Assembly (NCBI GenBank): GCA_014377485.1
Contig: JACMPM010000053.1
Coordinates: 18,981-82,980, forward strand
DNA length: 64,000 nucleotides
Origin: Bacteriovorax sp.
GTDB taxonomy: Bacteria; Bdellovibrionota; Bacteriovoracia; Bacteriovoracales; Bacteriovoracaceae
Direction of reading: 5' to 3'
The translations under genes and the position numbers were made by a program. The notes under the pieces were generated by a model. The model was not told where the DNA came from and ran no database searches. It worked only from the letters and a program-made list of their open reading frames with translations. Shown piece by piece: positions 25,418 through 34,735 of the stretch; the stretch's first letter is position 1, and each line of letters opens with the position of its first letter.

Positions 25418-27051
25418 AAAAACCTATTATCAAAAAAACAACTCAACTAAGAAATATGTTGAATTCAAATGAACTAGAATTTTTAATGGAAGCGCATAAT
25501 GGAATGTCTGCGAAGATTGCCGAAGAAGCAGGATTTAAAGGTATTTGGGGTTCTGGACTTTCTATTTCTGCGGCTCTGGGAGTTCGTGATAATAACGAAG
25601 CTTCATGGACTCAAGTTTTAGAAGTTGTAGAATTTATGAGTGATGCGACGACTATTCCTATCCTTCTTGATGGTGACACTGGTTACGGTAACTTTAATAA
25701 TATGAGAAGACTCGTCACAAAACTTGAGCAACGCGGAGTTGCCGGTGTTTGTATCGAAGATAAAATTTTTCCTAAGACAAATTCATTTCTTCGTACTGAA
25801 GCTCAGCCTTTAGCTGACATGGATGAATTTTGTGGAAAAATTAAAGCAGGTCAGGACACTAAACTTGATAGTGATTTTAATATTATCGCAAGAGTTGAAG
25901 CTCTGATTGCAGGATGGGGAATGGGAGAGGCGCTAAAAAGAGCTGATGCTTATCGCCTGGCCGGAGCAAATGGAATACTAATGCACTCAAAAATTTCTAA
26001 GCCAGATGAAATTCTAGCTTTCATGAAAGAATGGGGAGAAAGAAGTAAATTGTGTCCGATCGTTATCGTTCCAACAAAATATTACGCAACTCCGACAAAT
26101 GCTTTTAGAGAAGCTAATATCTCTGTTTGTATCTGGGCCAATCACCAAATGAGAATGGCGGTAACGGCAATGCAAAGTGTAACGAAGACTATCTTTGAAG
26201 AGCAATCTTTAATGAATGTGGAAGATAAGATCGTTTCTGTTGCAGAACTCTTTCGTCTTCAAAATGATAAAGAACTTGAAGCTGCAGAAAAATTGTATTT
26301 ATCAGTTGCCGACGCTGATAAACCAAGAGCTATTTTCTTAGCTGCTTCTAGAGGAGCAGAACTTAAGGAATTAACTGAAGACAAACCAAAAGTTCTAATC
26401 GATATAAATGGGAAGCCTTTAATTGAGCAATCAATTAATACTTTCTACGAACATAATATCAAAGATATTTCAATCGTTCGTGGATATAAAAAAGAGGCAT
26501 TCAAACTTCAAAATATTAAATATTTTGATAATGATAATTTCGAAACGACAAGTGAGCTTTCTTCGCTTTTCTTAGCGAAAAAAGAAATAGCTGATCATGT
26601 CGTTATTTCTTACGGTGATATTCTTTTTAGAAAATATATTCTCTCTCGCTTATTAGAAGAAAAAGGTGACATTACAATTGTAGTTGATGCTGCTATTAGC
26701 GATCGAGCTCCAAGTTACACAGGAGACTTTGTTCTTTGCTCGCGTCCTCATAGTAATATTTACAGTGAAGCTCCAGCGGAACTTAAAGGAATTGCTTTCG
26801 GTAAAGCCGGAGAAAACAAAGAAGTTCAAGGTGAGTGGATTGGTCTAATGAAAACAAATAAAGTTGGTTCAGAAGTGCTTTCTAAAACGTTGGAAGAACT
26901 TTCTCAATCTCCCGACTTTAGTAAATTAAAACTTCCAGATCTTATGAATAAACTTCTTGAGAAAAAAGTAAAAATTAATGTCATGTATATTGATGGTCAT
27001 TGGCTAGATGTAGATAATTATGCTGACGTTTCACGCGGTCAGAAATTTTAA
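25414..27051 (+). CDS. pepM: Phosphoenolpyruvate mutase fused to a nucleotidyltransferase
   Basis: A 545-residue two-domain protein. Residues about 10-295 are PEP mutase: [13 protein letters not shown], then the diagnostic [10 protein letters not shown] (115-124), which separates true PEP mutases from isocitrate-lyase relatives. This domain forms the C-P bond, turning PEP into phosphonopyruvate. Residues about 303-545 are a nucleotidyltransferase of the PntC type ([28 protein letters not shown], and a final [11 protein letters not shown]). Its nucleotide loop reads LAASRGAEL rather than LAAGxGxR, the form I associate with PepM-linked domains. It probably makes CMP-AEP. Confidence 0.92.
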   Translation: MKKPIIKKTTQLRNMLNSNELEFLMEAHNGMSAKIAEEAGFKGIWGSGLSISAALGVRDNNEASWTQVLEVVEFMSDATTIPILLDGDTGYGNFNNMRRLVTKLEQRGVAGVCIEDKIFPKTNSFLRTEAQPLADMDEFCGKIKAGQDTKLDSDFNIIARVEALIAGWGMGEALKRADAYRLAGANGILMHSKISKPDEILAFMKEWGERSKLCPIVIVPTKYYATPTNAFREANISVCIWANHQMRMAVTAMQSVTKTIFEEQSLMNVEDKIVSVAELFRLQNDKELEAAEKLYLSVADADKPRAIFLAASRGAELKELTEDKPKVLIDINGKPLIEQSINTFYEHNIKDISIVRGYKKEAFKLQNIKYFDNDNFETTSELSSLFLAKKEIADHVVISYGDILFRKYILSRLLEEKGDITIVVDAAISDRAPSYTGDFVLCSRPHSNIYSEAPAELKGIAFGKAGENKEVQGEWIGLMKTNKVGSEVLSKTLEELSQSPDFSKLKLPDLMNKLLEKKVKINVMYIDGHWLDVDNYADVSRGQKF

Positions 27052-27066
27052 TTTAAAGAGGATCTT

Positions 27067-28224
27067 ATGATATCAGCAGATAAGTTTTTAACACCGGCCA
27101 GAGAGCTTGGGTTTAATTTTTTTACAGGAACACCTTGTTCTTACCTAAAACCATTTATTAACTATGTTATTGACACAGACGGTTTCGATTTCATAGATAG
27201 TGTAAACGAAGGTGAAGCGGTAGCAATCGCAGCGGGAGCAACAGTCGCTGGTAAGCGCGCTGTCGTTATGTTTCAAAACTCAGGTTTGGGAAATGCGGTT
27301 AATCCGCTTACTTCATTAACTTATACTTTTAATATACCGGTAATGGTGATTACGACTTTAAGAGGAGAGCCAGGTGGAGCTCACGATGAACCACAGCATG
27401 AGTTGATGGGACAAATCACAACTGAGCTTCTTGAGACAATGAGAATGAAATGGGCTTTTTTTCCAAATACTGAAGCAGATGTTATGCCAGCTTTAAAATT
27501 GGCCGATGATTATATGAAATCAACAAATCAGCCATTTGTTTTTGTGATGAGAAAAGATGATATCTCTGATTACAAACTCCAGAAGAAACCAGCAGTTTCG
27601 CAAAAAGTACTTTCAGTAAATCATTCCGATCTATTCGAACTTGGCTATAAAGAACGCACAACCAGGACTCCTGTTCTTGAAGTGATTCAAAAAGAATTGG
27701 GACAAGACGTGGCAGTGATAGCGACTACTGGAAAAACTGGACGTGAGCTATACGAAGTCGGCGATCTTAAAAATCAATTTTACATGGTTGGTTCAATGGG
27801 TTGTGCATTAGCTTTTGGCCTGGGCATTGCTCTTGTGAAACCAAAGTTAAAAGTTGTGGTTATTGATGGTGATGGTGCACTTTTAATGAGAACCGGAACT
27901 ATGGCAACGGTTGGTGCTTACCGTCCGAATAATTTAGTTCATATATTAATTGATAACGAAGCTCATGATTCAACTGGTGGTCAAGGGACAGTTACGGGCG
28001 GAATTTCATTTGGTGCCGTAGCCCTGGGATTTGGTTATGAACAAGTTTACTCAACTGATAAACTAGAGGCTTTTAAAAACATACTTGGTGTAGTTAAAAA
28101 TTCAAAATCATCTACTTTTATACATTTGAAAACTCAAAAGGGTTCACCAGAAAAACTCGGAAGACCTAAAGTTACTCCTGCTGAAGTAAGTCTTCGTTTT
28201 GCGGAATTTGTTCAGTCTAAATAA
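27067..28224 (+). CDS. ppd: Phosphonopyruvate decarboxylase
   Basis: A 385-residue thiamine diphosphate enzyme turning phosphonopyruvate into phosphonoacetaldehyde, the irreversible step that drives PEP mutase. The Pyr domain contains FFTGTPCSYLKPF, NEGEAVAIAAG (catalytic Glu region) and RGEPGGAHDEPQHELMG. The PP domain has the ThDP motif starting VIDGDGALLMRTGTM and ending DNEAHDSTGGQGT. It is 15 bases after pepM with a good ribosome site, and a strong terminator follows. Confidence 0.93.
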   Translation: MISADKFLTPARELGFNFFTGTPCSYLKPFINYVIDTDGFDFIDSVNEGEAVAIAAGATVAGKRAVVMFQNSGLGNAVNPLTSLTYTFNIPVMVITTLRGEPGGAHDEPQHELMGQITTELLETMRMKWAFFPNTEADVMPALKLADDYMKSTNQPFVFVMRKDDISDYKLQKKPAVSQKVLSVNHSDLFELGYKERTTRTPVLEVIQKELGQDVAVIATTGKTGRELYEVGDLKNQFYMVGSMGCALAFGLGIALVKPKLKVVVIDGDGALLMRTGTMATVGAYRPNNLVHILIDNEAHDSTGGQGTVTGGISFGAVALGFGYEQVYSTDKLEAFKNILGVVKNSKSSTFIHLKTQKGSPEKLGRPKVTPAEVSLRFAEFVQSK

Positions 28225-28239
28225 TGATTAATATTTTGC

Positions 28240-28267
28240 TCGGCAGGAGTAATTCTGCCGATTTTTC
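28240..28267 (+). terminator. Rho-independent terminator ending the first phosphonate operon
   Basis: TCGGCAGGA (28240-28248) pairs with TTCTGCCGA (28253-28261), one G-U pair, over the loop GTAA, then TTTTTCT. It separates ppd from the M13 peptidase and the transaminase, so the AEP transaminase is in a different transcript. Confidence 0.85.
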
Positions 28268-28406
28268 TAAAAAAAAACTTTCATCTTCTATTTTAATACC
28301 TGTTCAAATTAATACAAAATTTTTTCGTCTACTCTTTAGACTTTTGAATGCCTTTTTATTGAGTTAGAATTATCACTCGTATAAGAATGAATTTTTAGGA
28401 GAAACC

Positions 28407-30389
28407 ATGTTTATTCAGTTAGTACTATTGTCGAGTCTGTTATGTGCCACCAGCTCATTTGGGGCCTCAAGTGAAATACCTTTGAAGAGAGAATTTCCGC
28501 TCAATGATAAAATAAATCCATGTGAAAATCTTTATGAACATGCCTGTTCAAAGACCATTGAAAGTTTTCAATTGCGTGCTGATCGCCGTAGGCATTCATT
28601 TGCTTTTAGTGATTCGGCAGAACGCATTCTTGAATTTAAAAAGAATTACATAAAAGACCTAACTTCTAAAGAAGCTGATTCGCCGGTCTCTGGTCAAATT
28701 AAAAACTTTTATCTTTCTTGTATGAATAAAGATGCAAGAGCTAAAGAAGAGACAAATGAAATTCAAAAATTGATGGATGATCAGAAAAAAATAACAGATA
28801 AAAAAGAATGGTTTAAAACTCAAGCCGGAAAAATTCATAGCGGTAAGAGTGGTTTTATTGGTTACTCTACGAATGATAATTTTGATGATGCAAGAAAATC
28901 AGATTTAATGTTGGGAGTTGGCTATTCCTTACTACCTGAAAAAAGTTATGCGAAAAATGAAGTATTGATTAAGGCCCTTGCTGTCCTTGTTACTGATTTT
29001 TTCAAAACGATTGGCGCAGACCATCCGGAAGAGAGGGCTAAAACAGTTCTTAAGTATGAGATAGATCAACAAGACAATCGCTTCTTTCCTGTTGAGGCGC
29101 GAATTGCTTACTCGCTAAGAAGATTCGTTACTAAAAAAGAATTGTTAAAAAAATATCCCGATCTTCAATTAAACGTTTTCCTGAGTCAAATACCGGAAGC
29201 GACTTTTATTAGGAATATGAATCCTAAAACAATACCTTTCCTTAATAAAATAGCTAAAACTTATTCACTTGATGAACTTAAAACATTAGAAATGTTTTAT
29301 GAACTTAGATCAAAGTTAGATCAGGGTTATCCTACATTTTATGATGAAGCTTTTGTTTTCGCTAATAAATTTCTTGGCGGTAAGAATAAAAGATCTGAGT
29401 TAGATGAAGAATGTACAACTTTAACCATGCATCGTTTTGGGGCAGAGTTTGACTACCTTGTATTGCCAAAGATGTTTCCAAACTTCTCATCAGAAAAGGT
29501 AGCGGATCTCGTTGGAAAAATTAAAAAGAGTATCTTAGCATCTTTATCTAAGAACACCTGGCTATCTCCTACTGCTAAAAAAGAAGCGGAAAGAAAAATT
29601 TCAACAGCTTTTATGCGCTTAGTTTCACCTCAAAATTTTACTGACTGGAAATTTTTACCTACAGCTGCTTATGGAAAAGATACATATCTGGCCAATATTG
29701 AAAAACGCAATGGGATATCTGAGACCAGAGAATTTAAGTTTTTTAGAGAGTTGAAAGATATTCGTTCATGGGAGGGAGTTGAGCCATTAGAAGTAAATGC
29801 ATTCTATCAACCTTCTTATAATCAATTCACAATGCTTCAAGGGATTTTACAGTACCCATTTTATGATCAAAAAAGCTCTGAGATTGAAAACCTTGCAGGA
29901 GTTGGGATGGTCGTAGGGCATGAACTTGGTCACGCCATTGATGATCAAGGATCAAAATACGATGCAGATGGAAAATTAAGAGACTGGATGACAGCCAAGG
30001 ATCTTGTAAAGTTTAAAGAGTTAACAAAATCTTTAATTGAGCAATACTCAAAAGCAGGAATGAATGGGGAATATACACTTGGCGAAAATATTGGTGACCT
30101 CGTGGGATTGAATGCTGCTTACGATGCTGCATTTTCAACCGACAATACTGCATCTGCTTCAGACTTAAAGTCACAGAAGAAAAATTTCTTTTTAAACTAT
30201 GCTCGTTCATGGTGTGAGGTTCAACTCCCAGGAGTTAGAGATTTACGATTAAAATCTGATCCGCATTCACTAGGAGTTGCGAGAGTAAACGAGGTCGTAA
30301 AACACTTTGCTAGCTTTAAGGAAGCATTCGATTGCAAGGATAGTGATCCTATGATCTTTTCGGCCGAGCAAAGAGTGCATATCTGGTAA
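28407..30389 (+). CDS. Exported M13-family zinc metallopeptidase (PepO/neprilysin-like)
   Basis: A 660-residue protein with a signal peptide (ends SFG). The M13 hallmarks are NPCENLYEHACSKT near the N-terminus, NAFYQPSYNQFTMLQGILQYPFYD, and the zinc motif VVGHELGHAIDD (His505, Glu506, His509) with ENIGD (Glu560, Asp564). These are endopeptidases for short peptides acting in the periplasm or outside. It lies between ppd and the AEP transaminase, 20 bases before the latter, so it may share its transcript, but no metabolic link to phosphonates is evident. A predatory lifestyle would offer a use. Confidence 0.9.
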   Translation: MFIQLVLLSSLLCATSSFGASSEIPLKREFPLNDKINPCENLYEHACSKTIESFQLRADRRRHSFAFSDSAERILEFKKNYIKDLTSKEADSPVSGQIKNFYLSCMNKDARAKEETNEIQKLMDDQKKITDKKEWFKTQAGKIHSGKSGFIGYSTNDNFDDARKSDLMLGVGYSLLPEKSYAKNEVLIKALAVLVTDFFKTIGADHPEERAKTVLKYEIDQQDNRFFPVEARIAYSLRRFVTKKELLKKYPDLQLNVFLSQIPEATFIRNMNPKTIPFLNKIAKTYSLDELKTLEMFYELRSKLDQGYPTFYDEAFVFANKFLGGKNKRSELDEECTTLTMHRFGAEFDYLVLPKMFPNFSSEKVADLVGKIKKSILASLSKNTWLSPTAKKEAERKISTAFMRLVSPQNFTDWKFLPTAAYGKDTYLANIEKRNGISETREFKFFRELKDIRSWEGVEPLEVNAFYQPSYNQFTMLQGILQYPFYDQKSSEIENLAGVGMVVGHELGHAIDDQGSKYDADGKLRDWMTAKDLVKFKELTKSLIEQYSKAGMNGEYTLGENIGDLVGLNAAYDAAFSTDNTASASDLKSQKKNFFLNYARSWCEVQLPGVRDLRLKSDPHSLGVARVNEVVKHFASFKEAFDCKDSDPMIFSAEQRVHIW

Positions 30390-30409
30390 TATTTAATGAT
30401 GAGGTTTTT

Positions 30410-31522
30410 ATGAAACAAGTTAAGAGAAATATTCTTCTTAATCCTGGACCTGCAACTACAACTGATACTGTAAAAAACGCAATGGTTGTTCCCGATATTT
30501 GTCCTCGCGAATTAGAGTTTGGTGAACTGACACTTTCAGTACGTAATGATCTAATTCGAGCTGCTTATGGTGAAAAAAATCACACTTGTGTAATGCTTAC
30601 TTCTTCTGGGACAGGTGGAGTTGAAGCTTGTTTAACTTCAGTTGTTCCTCATAATCAAAAAGTTTTGATTTTAAACAATGGCGCTTACGGTGAGAGAATG
30701 CAAAAAATCTGTGACGCTTATAGCGTTGAGCACGTAGATTATAACCAGGAGTGGGGACGCCCGCTGGACCTGAATGCAGTCGAAGAACTTCTCAAGCAAC
30801 ATGCAGGTGTTATTTCCCATTTAGCCTTTATTCACCACGAAACAACTGTGGGTATCTTAAATCCACTCAGTGAAATATCCACACTTTCTCAAAAATATGA
30901 AGTTGAGACGATTGTCGATGCTATGTCTTCGTTCGCCGGGATGATGATCAATGTAGAAAAAGACAATATTCATTACCTCGTTTCTTCATCAAACAAATGT
31001 ATTCAAGGGATGGCGGGAATTAGTTTTGTAATAGCTAATACTAAGTCGCTCCTAAAAACCAAAGAAATTAAAGCTCGTAATTTTTATTTTAATTTACTTG
31101 AAAATCATCTTTATCTGGAAAAAAACAAGCAATTCCTTTTTACTCCTCCAGTACAAACACTCTATGCTTTACGCCAAGCTGTGACCGAATACTTTGAAGA
31201 AGGCGCTGAGAATAGATTTGCTCGCTATGCTTCATTATATGAAATTATGAAGAAAAAAGTTGTCGAGCTAGGTTTTGAATTTTTAATAGAAGAAAAATAT
31301 CATGCTAAATTATTGACGGCCATAATGGATCCAAAAAATCCAGCATACTCATTCAATGAAATGCACGATTATTTATTTGATAGAGGATTCACTATTTATC
31401 CGGGGAAAGTGGGAAATAAAAATACTTTTAGACTTTCTAATATTGGGGCGATATATCCCAAAGACATGGAAGATTTTTTAATAGTATTTGAAGAATATCT
31501 TCGTATTAAAAAAATAATCTAA
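30410..31522 (+). CDS. phnW: 2-aminoethylphosphonate transaminase-like aminotransferase
   Basis: A 370-residue class V PLP aminotransferase. The N-terminus NILLNPGPATTTDTVKNAMV and SSGTGGVEACLTS match the AEP-pyruvate transaminase family. The PLP lysine is Lys196 in SSNKCIQGMAG, with DAMSSFAGM as the PLP-Asp region. In catabolism PhnW makes phosphonoacetaldehyde from AEP; next to PEP mutase and decarboxylase it should run toward 2-AEP synthesis, closing the pathway. The YkgJ-type gene starts 2 bases after its stop. Confidence 0.88.
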   Translation: MKQVKRNILLNPGPATTTDTVKNAMVVPDICPRELEFGELTLSVRNDLIRAAYGEKNHTCVMLTSSGTGGVEACLTSVVPHNQKVLILNNGAYGERMQKICDAYSVEHVDYNQEWGRPLDLNAVEELLKQHAGVISHLAFIHHETTVGILNPLSEISTLSQKYEVETIVDAMSSFAGMMINVEKDNIHYLVSSSNKCIQGMAGISFVIANTKSLLKTKEIKARNFYFNLLENHLYLEKNKQFLFTPPVQTLYALRQAVTEYFEEGAENRFARYASLYEIMKKKVVELGFEFLIEEKYHAKLLTAIMDPKNPAYSFNEMHDYLFDRGFTIYPGKVGNKNTFRLSNIGAIYPKDMEDFLIVFEEYLRIKKII

Positions 31523-31523
31523 A

Positions 31524-32096
31524 ATGCACAATAGAGAATTATCAAAGGCCATCAGCGAGAAATTAAGTGAAGTTTCGGATGTCTTTGGCCATTTCCAACA
31601 AAAGACCGGGCTCACTTGTCCAACAGGCTGTGGCAAGTGTTGTTTGAAAGCTGATATTTCTTGTTCGCCGTATGAGCTTTTACCTATGGCGTTTAATCTT
31701 ATTGACACTGGAAGAGCGGAAGAAGTTTTAGAAAATGCGAGATTGTATAAAGAGAATATTTGCTTATTTTTAAAAGTAAATGATCAATCTCAAGGGACTG
31801 GCAGCTGTAGTGAATACGAACATCGTCCTTTTATTTGCCGGGCCTTTGGTCTTTCGGCACGACGTGGTAAACATGAAATAATTGAGCGTTTAATTTGTAA
31901 AACTCTGAGTGAAATTGAAATTAGTAAACCCCATATTAAAATAGTGGATGAGGAAATTCCACAAATTGATCTATGGAAAAAAAGATTGGAATCGATTGAT
32001 CCACACCTGTTAGAAAATGAACTTCCTATTCATCAAGGAATAGCTATTCTTTTGGAGAGATTATTATTATGGAAAAAATTGTCTGAGCAAACTTGA
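31524..32096 (+). CDS. YkgJ-family cysteine-cluster protein
   Basis: A 190-residue protein with CPTGCGKCCLKADISCSPYEL and later CSEYEHRPFICRAFG, the YkgJ family Cys pattern (CxxxCxxCC then CxxYxxRPxxCRxFG). It is thought to chelate Zn or an Fe-S cluster. The start, 2 bases after the transaminase stop, shows one transcript. In other clusters such proteins sit beside iron-dependent oxygenases, so it could mature a metal site in the phosphonate pathway, but this is a guess. Confidence 0.8.
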   Translation: MHNRELSKAISEKLSEVSDVFGHFQQKTGLTCPTGCGKCCLKADISCSPYELLPMAFNLIDTGRAEEVLENARLYKENICLFLKVNDQSQGTGSCSEYEHRPFICRAFGLSARRGKHEIIERLICKTLSEIEISKPHIKIVDEEIPQIDLWKKRLESIDPHLLENELPIHQGIAILLERLLLWKKLSEQT

Positions 32097-32104
32097 TTTA
32101 CAAA

Positions 32105-32497
32105 CTAAAGTTTAGCCCTAATTATGGCTTCACCACTTATTCTTAAAAGTTGGTCAGGACCAAATGCTTCTGTTTTGACTGTAAAAATGGGTTTGCCTTC
32201 TTTTTGTCCAATAACCTCTAACCGATAATTTAAAACTTCATCTACATAAACTGGTGCGTGAAATTTAAATGTTTGATTGAGATAAATTGTTCCTGCGCCT
32301 GGAAATTTATTTGCAAATATTTTTGAAAAGAATGATGCTGACACCATGCCATGAGCGATGCGTCCTTTGAAGCCTTGAGCCTGGGCAGCACTATCTTCAA
32401 AATGAACTGGGTTAAAATCCCCGGAGAATTCCGCAAATTTCTCTATAAGAGTGGTTGTGATTTTAATTTCCTCTTGGTAAATGTCTCCAACTTTCAT
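32105..32497 (-). CDS. MaoC-like (R)-specific enoyl-CoA hydratase
   Basis: A 130-residue hotdog-fold protein with the hydratase 2 motif: FAEFSGDFNPVHFEDSAAQ and GRIAHGMVSASFFSKI, where Asp (in GDFNP) and His (in PVH) are the catalytic pair. It hydrates trans-2-enoyl-CoA to (R)-3-hydroxyacyl-CoA, supplying hydroxy fatty acids or PHA monomers. It could serve the hydroxy acyl chains of sphingolipids, but there is no direct link. It is convergent with the YkgJ gene. Confidence 0.83.
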   Translation of the reverse strand: MKVGDIYQEEIKITTTLIEKFAEFSGDFNPVHFEDSAAQAQGFKGRIAHGMVSASFFSKIFANKFPGAGTIYLNQTFKFHAPVYVDEVLNYRLEVIGQKEGKPIFTVKTEAFGPDQLLRISGEAIIRAKL

Positions 32498-32544
32498 TAT
32501 GATGTCCTTACTAAATTTATTTCTTGTTCAAGGTATTTTAATTG

Positions 32545-33528
32545 ATGAAGATCCTTTTGGCATCGCTTTTATTTATTTATGCGACTCTTGTTTTTGCCTA
32601 CGAGCGCGAATTCATTGTCACAGATATAATAAGCGACCAAAGTTTACAGATTCAGCGAATTGATAAACAGATTGAAGTTGCCCCAGGTGATATTCTTGCA
32701 ATTTATTCTCATCAAACGAAGCTTGTACTTGGCTATGCCAGAGTCGCTTCAATCACAGATAGTTCTGATTTTTTTATTGCTATCATTGAAACTCATAATA
32801 AAAATGGCCTCATTCGACCAGAAAACTATTTACGCAAATTAGACTTAACAAAAATCAATAATGATATTCCGGCTCGCTATGATCTAACCTATAGAGCTGA
32901 AAGCAACGTCGCTGCAAAATATCGACCGTTAGTTTATGCGGGATTAGTTCAAGGAATGACGGCATCCAATTTAAATAAAAAGGAATGGATTTTAGGACCT
33001 TCGGTTTTGGCCTATGGACTAACATCTAGAACCCAATTGGATATTAATTTGGCATCGGCTATTTTTGGAGTGGCCAATTTAGCAGTTAAAAATAAATTGA
33101 TTGATAATGATGATTACGAACTCTCTGTTGAAAATGGTTTTCAATATTATCACACGAGTAAAAAAGGTTCTTATCAGTTTACTGGAAATTTAGACATGGC
33201 CTCTAATTCTAATTTCAAATCGTACGCCAAGTTTAAATTATTTACTAAAAAGCCTGAAGATCAATCTCTTAACAACAGCGAAGAGTATACTCGCGATTTA
33301 AACCTGGAATTACAATTTTCTTATGGATATATTTTCTCTAACTGGAATCAGTTAATCTTTGGACCAAAGATTGATGTTAATAAAAAAAATGTTGGAGGTG
33401 TCGTTGCGTATTATATCGTAGAAAAAAATATCAATACCATGTTTGGTGTTTCTTCTACTGATTTTTCAGAATTACGTCTGGGAAAACAAGCCTATCTTGT
33501 CAATTTAGATTTTTGGTGGAGATTTTAA
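32545..33528 (+). CDS. Exported outer-membrane barrel-like protein, unknown function
   Basis: I start at the ATG at 32545 (an in-frame TTG lies one codon upstream). The 327-residue protein has a signal peptide (ends VFA). Residues about 20-110 resemble a small beta domain (SLQIQRIDKQIEVAPGDILAIYS, KLVLGYARV), and the rest is barrel-like, ending NLDFWWRF with a terminal Phe. No family is recognised. Its end overlaps the convergent mtnC by 4 bases. Confidence 0.6.
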   Translation: MKILLASLLFIYATLVFAYEREFIVTDIISDQSLQIQRIDKQIEVAPGDILAIYSHQTKLVLGYARVASITDSSDFFIAIIETHNKNGLIRPENYLRKLDLTKINNDIPARYDLTYRAESNVAAKYRPLVYAGLVQGMTASNLNKKEWILGPSVLAYGLTSRTQLDINLASAIFGVANLAVKNKLIDNDDYELSVENGFQYYHTSKKGSYQFTGNLDMASNSNFKSYAKFKLFTKKPEDQSLNNSEEYTRDLNLELQFSYGYIFSNWNQLIFGPKIDVNKKNVGGVVAYYIVEKNINTMFGVSSTDFSELRLGKQAYLVNLDFWWRF

Positions 33529-34205
33529 AATCTTATATCTTGAAATGTTTTTACCTGGTCATGTCCAGAATAAGGAATATCTTCCAGGCGCACTAATTGA
33601 ATTGTTTTAAATCCTACTTTTTTCGCAGCTTCTAATTCTTCTGAAATATCCGAGAGGAAAATAATTTCAGCTGGATGAATATTTAACTTAAGACTTATAT
33701 TTCGATATGAATTTTCTTCGCGTTTAGGTCCGATAGAAGTATCAAAGTTGTTGGAAATAAAACAATTGAGATCGCCATAGATTGAGTATCCAAATAGATC
33801 TCTTTGCGCTTCTATAGAGCCAGATGAGTAGATCCCAAGAGTAATATTGGCACTATGCCATTTTTCTAAAGCCTCTGGAACATCTTGATAGACATGACCT
33901 TTGAGTTCTCCTGAAAGGTAGCCTTCACTCCAGATCAAACCCTGAAGTTTTTTAAGCGCAGGATGTTTACGGTCTATTTTAACCCATTCGATTAATTGTG
34001 CGATTGATTGTTCGTCATTTAATTGAATTTGATTCTCTAGAGCTGTCGTCTGTTTAGTTTCAGCTATAATGTTTTTTATTTGCTCTTCATTTTTATGTGT
34101 ATTGATATAAGTCGAAATTCGATCTTTAGAGTAAGGAAATAAAATGTCGTGAACAAAACTAATCGAAGTTGTTGTCCCTTCGATATCCATTAAAATATAT
34201 TTCAT
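33525..34205 (-). CDS. mtnC: Enolase-phosphatase E1
   Basis: A 226-residue HAD phosphatase of methionine salvage. The first motif is MDIEGTTTSISFVHDILFPY, with the DxE variant of the HAD DxD typical of MtnC. The Lys is in GPKREENSY and the last motif is IIFLSDISEELEAAKKVG. It enolises and dephosphorylates 2,3-diketo-5-methylthiopentyl-1-phosphate to the acireductone used by mtnD. The gene is last in the mtnB-mtnD-mtnC operon, overlapping mtnD by 4 bases. Confidence 0.92.
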   Translation of the reverse strand: MKYILMDIEGTTTSISFVHDILFPYSKDRISTYINTHKNEEQIKNIIAETKQTTALENQIQLNDEQSIAQLIEWVKIDRKHPALKKLQGLIWSEGYLSGELKGHVYQDVPEALEKWHSANITLGIYSSGSIEAQRDLFGYSIYGDLNCFISNNFDTSIGPKREENSYRNISLKLNIHPAEIIFLSDISEELEAAKKVGFKTIQLVRLEDIPYSGHDQVKTFQDIRF

Positions 34206-34735
34206 AAGGTGTGTGAATTGTTATAGTTTTGATCCACTCCAGAGTCGGTATAATTAGCAACCCAGCCGTCCATATTTGTAAAAATTCTAATGGCCTTTAC
34301 GAAATATCCAGGAGCAAGGTCAAACCAGTGACGGAAATTTTTTGGCACAGACATAAAGTCCCCACGCTCACAAGTTACACAAAGAATTTCTTCATTGTCC
34401 AAGTGAAACCAAAATTTACCTTGGCCATCGACAAAAAAACGTATCTCATCTTCGCTATGAGTGTGCTCTTTCATGAATTTTTCTCTTATCGCCATTAGGT
34501 TTTCTGTAAGTGGATGAACATTGATAACGTCGGCCGTGGCGTAACCATTTTTATCCATGAAAGGCTTTAATTCATGGGCGTAAGCATCTAGAATGGCTTC
34601 TTGGCTTGCATCGTTTGCTAAAAGCTTTGAAGCTTCCCATTGTGCAATCATGATACCATGTTGTGATAATAAATTTTGAATTGTTTTAAAATCTGTTATC
34701 GTAATATTTTCTTTTGCTTTTAATAGTGTAGCCAT
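34202..34735 (-). CDS. mtnD: Acireductone dioxygenase
   Basis: A 177-residue cupin. HTHSEDEIRFF gives the first metal His-x-His and the Glu of the metal site, and FRHWFD provides the last His. With Fe it makes the 2-keto-4-methylthiobutyrate precursor of methionine; with Ni it makes methylthiopropionate and CO. It follows mtnB with TAATG overlap and overlaps mtnC by 4 bases. Confidence 0.92.
   Translation of the reverse strand: MATLLKAKENITITDFKTIQNLLSQHGIMIAQWEASKLLANDASQEAILDAYAHELKPFMDKNGYATADVINVHPLTENLMAIREKFMKEHTHSEDEIRFFVDGQGKFWFHLDNEEILCVTCERGDFMSVPKNFRHWFDLAPGYFVKAIRIFTNMDGWVANYTDSGVDQNYNNSHTL

Noticed and set aside
25414..27051. Frame error joining two genes as the PEP mutase fusion
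   Set aside because: Both domains are complete, in one frame, and such fusions of PEP mutase with a nucleotidyltransferase are known to me from phosphonate clusters.
22224..32096. Phosphonate catabolism locus
   Set aside because: There is no phosphonatase (PhnX), C-P lyase or phosphonate uptake ABC system; PEP mutase and the decarboxylase mark biosynthesis.
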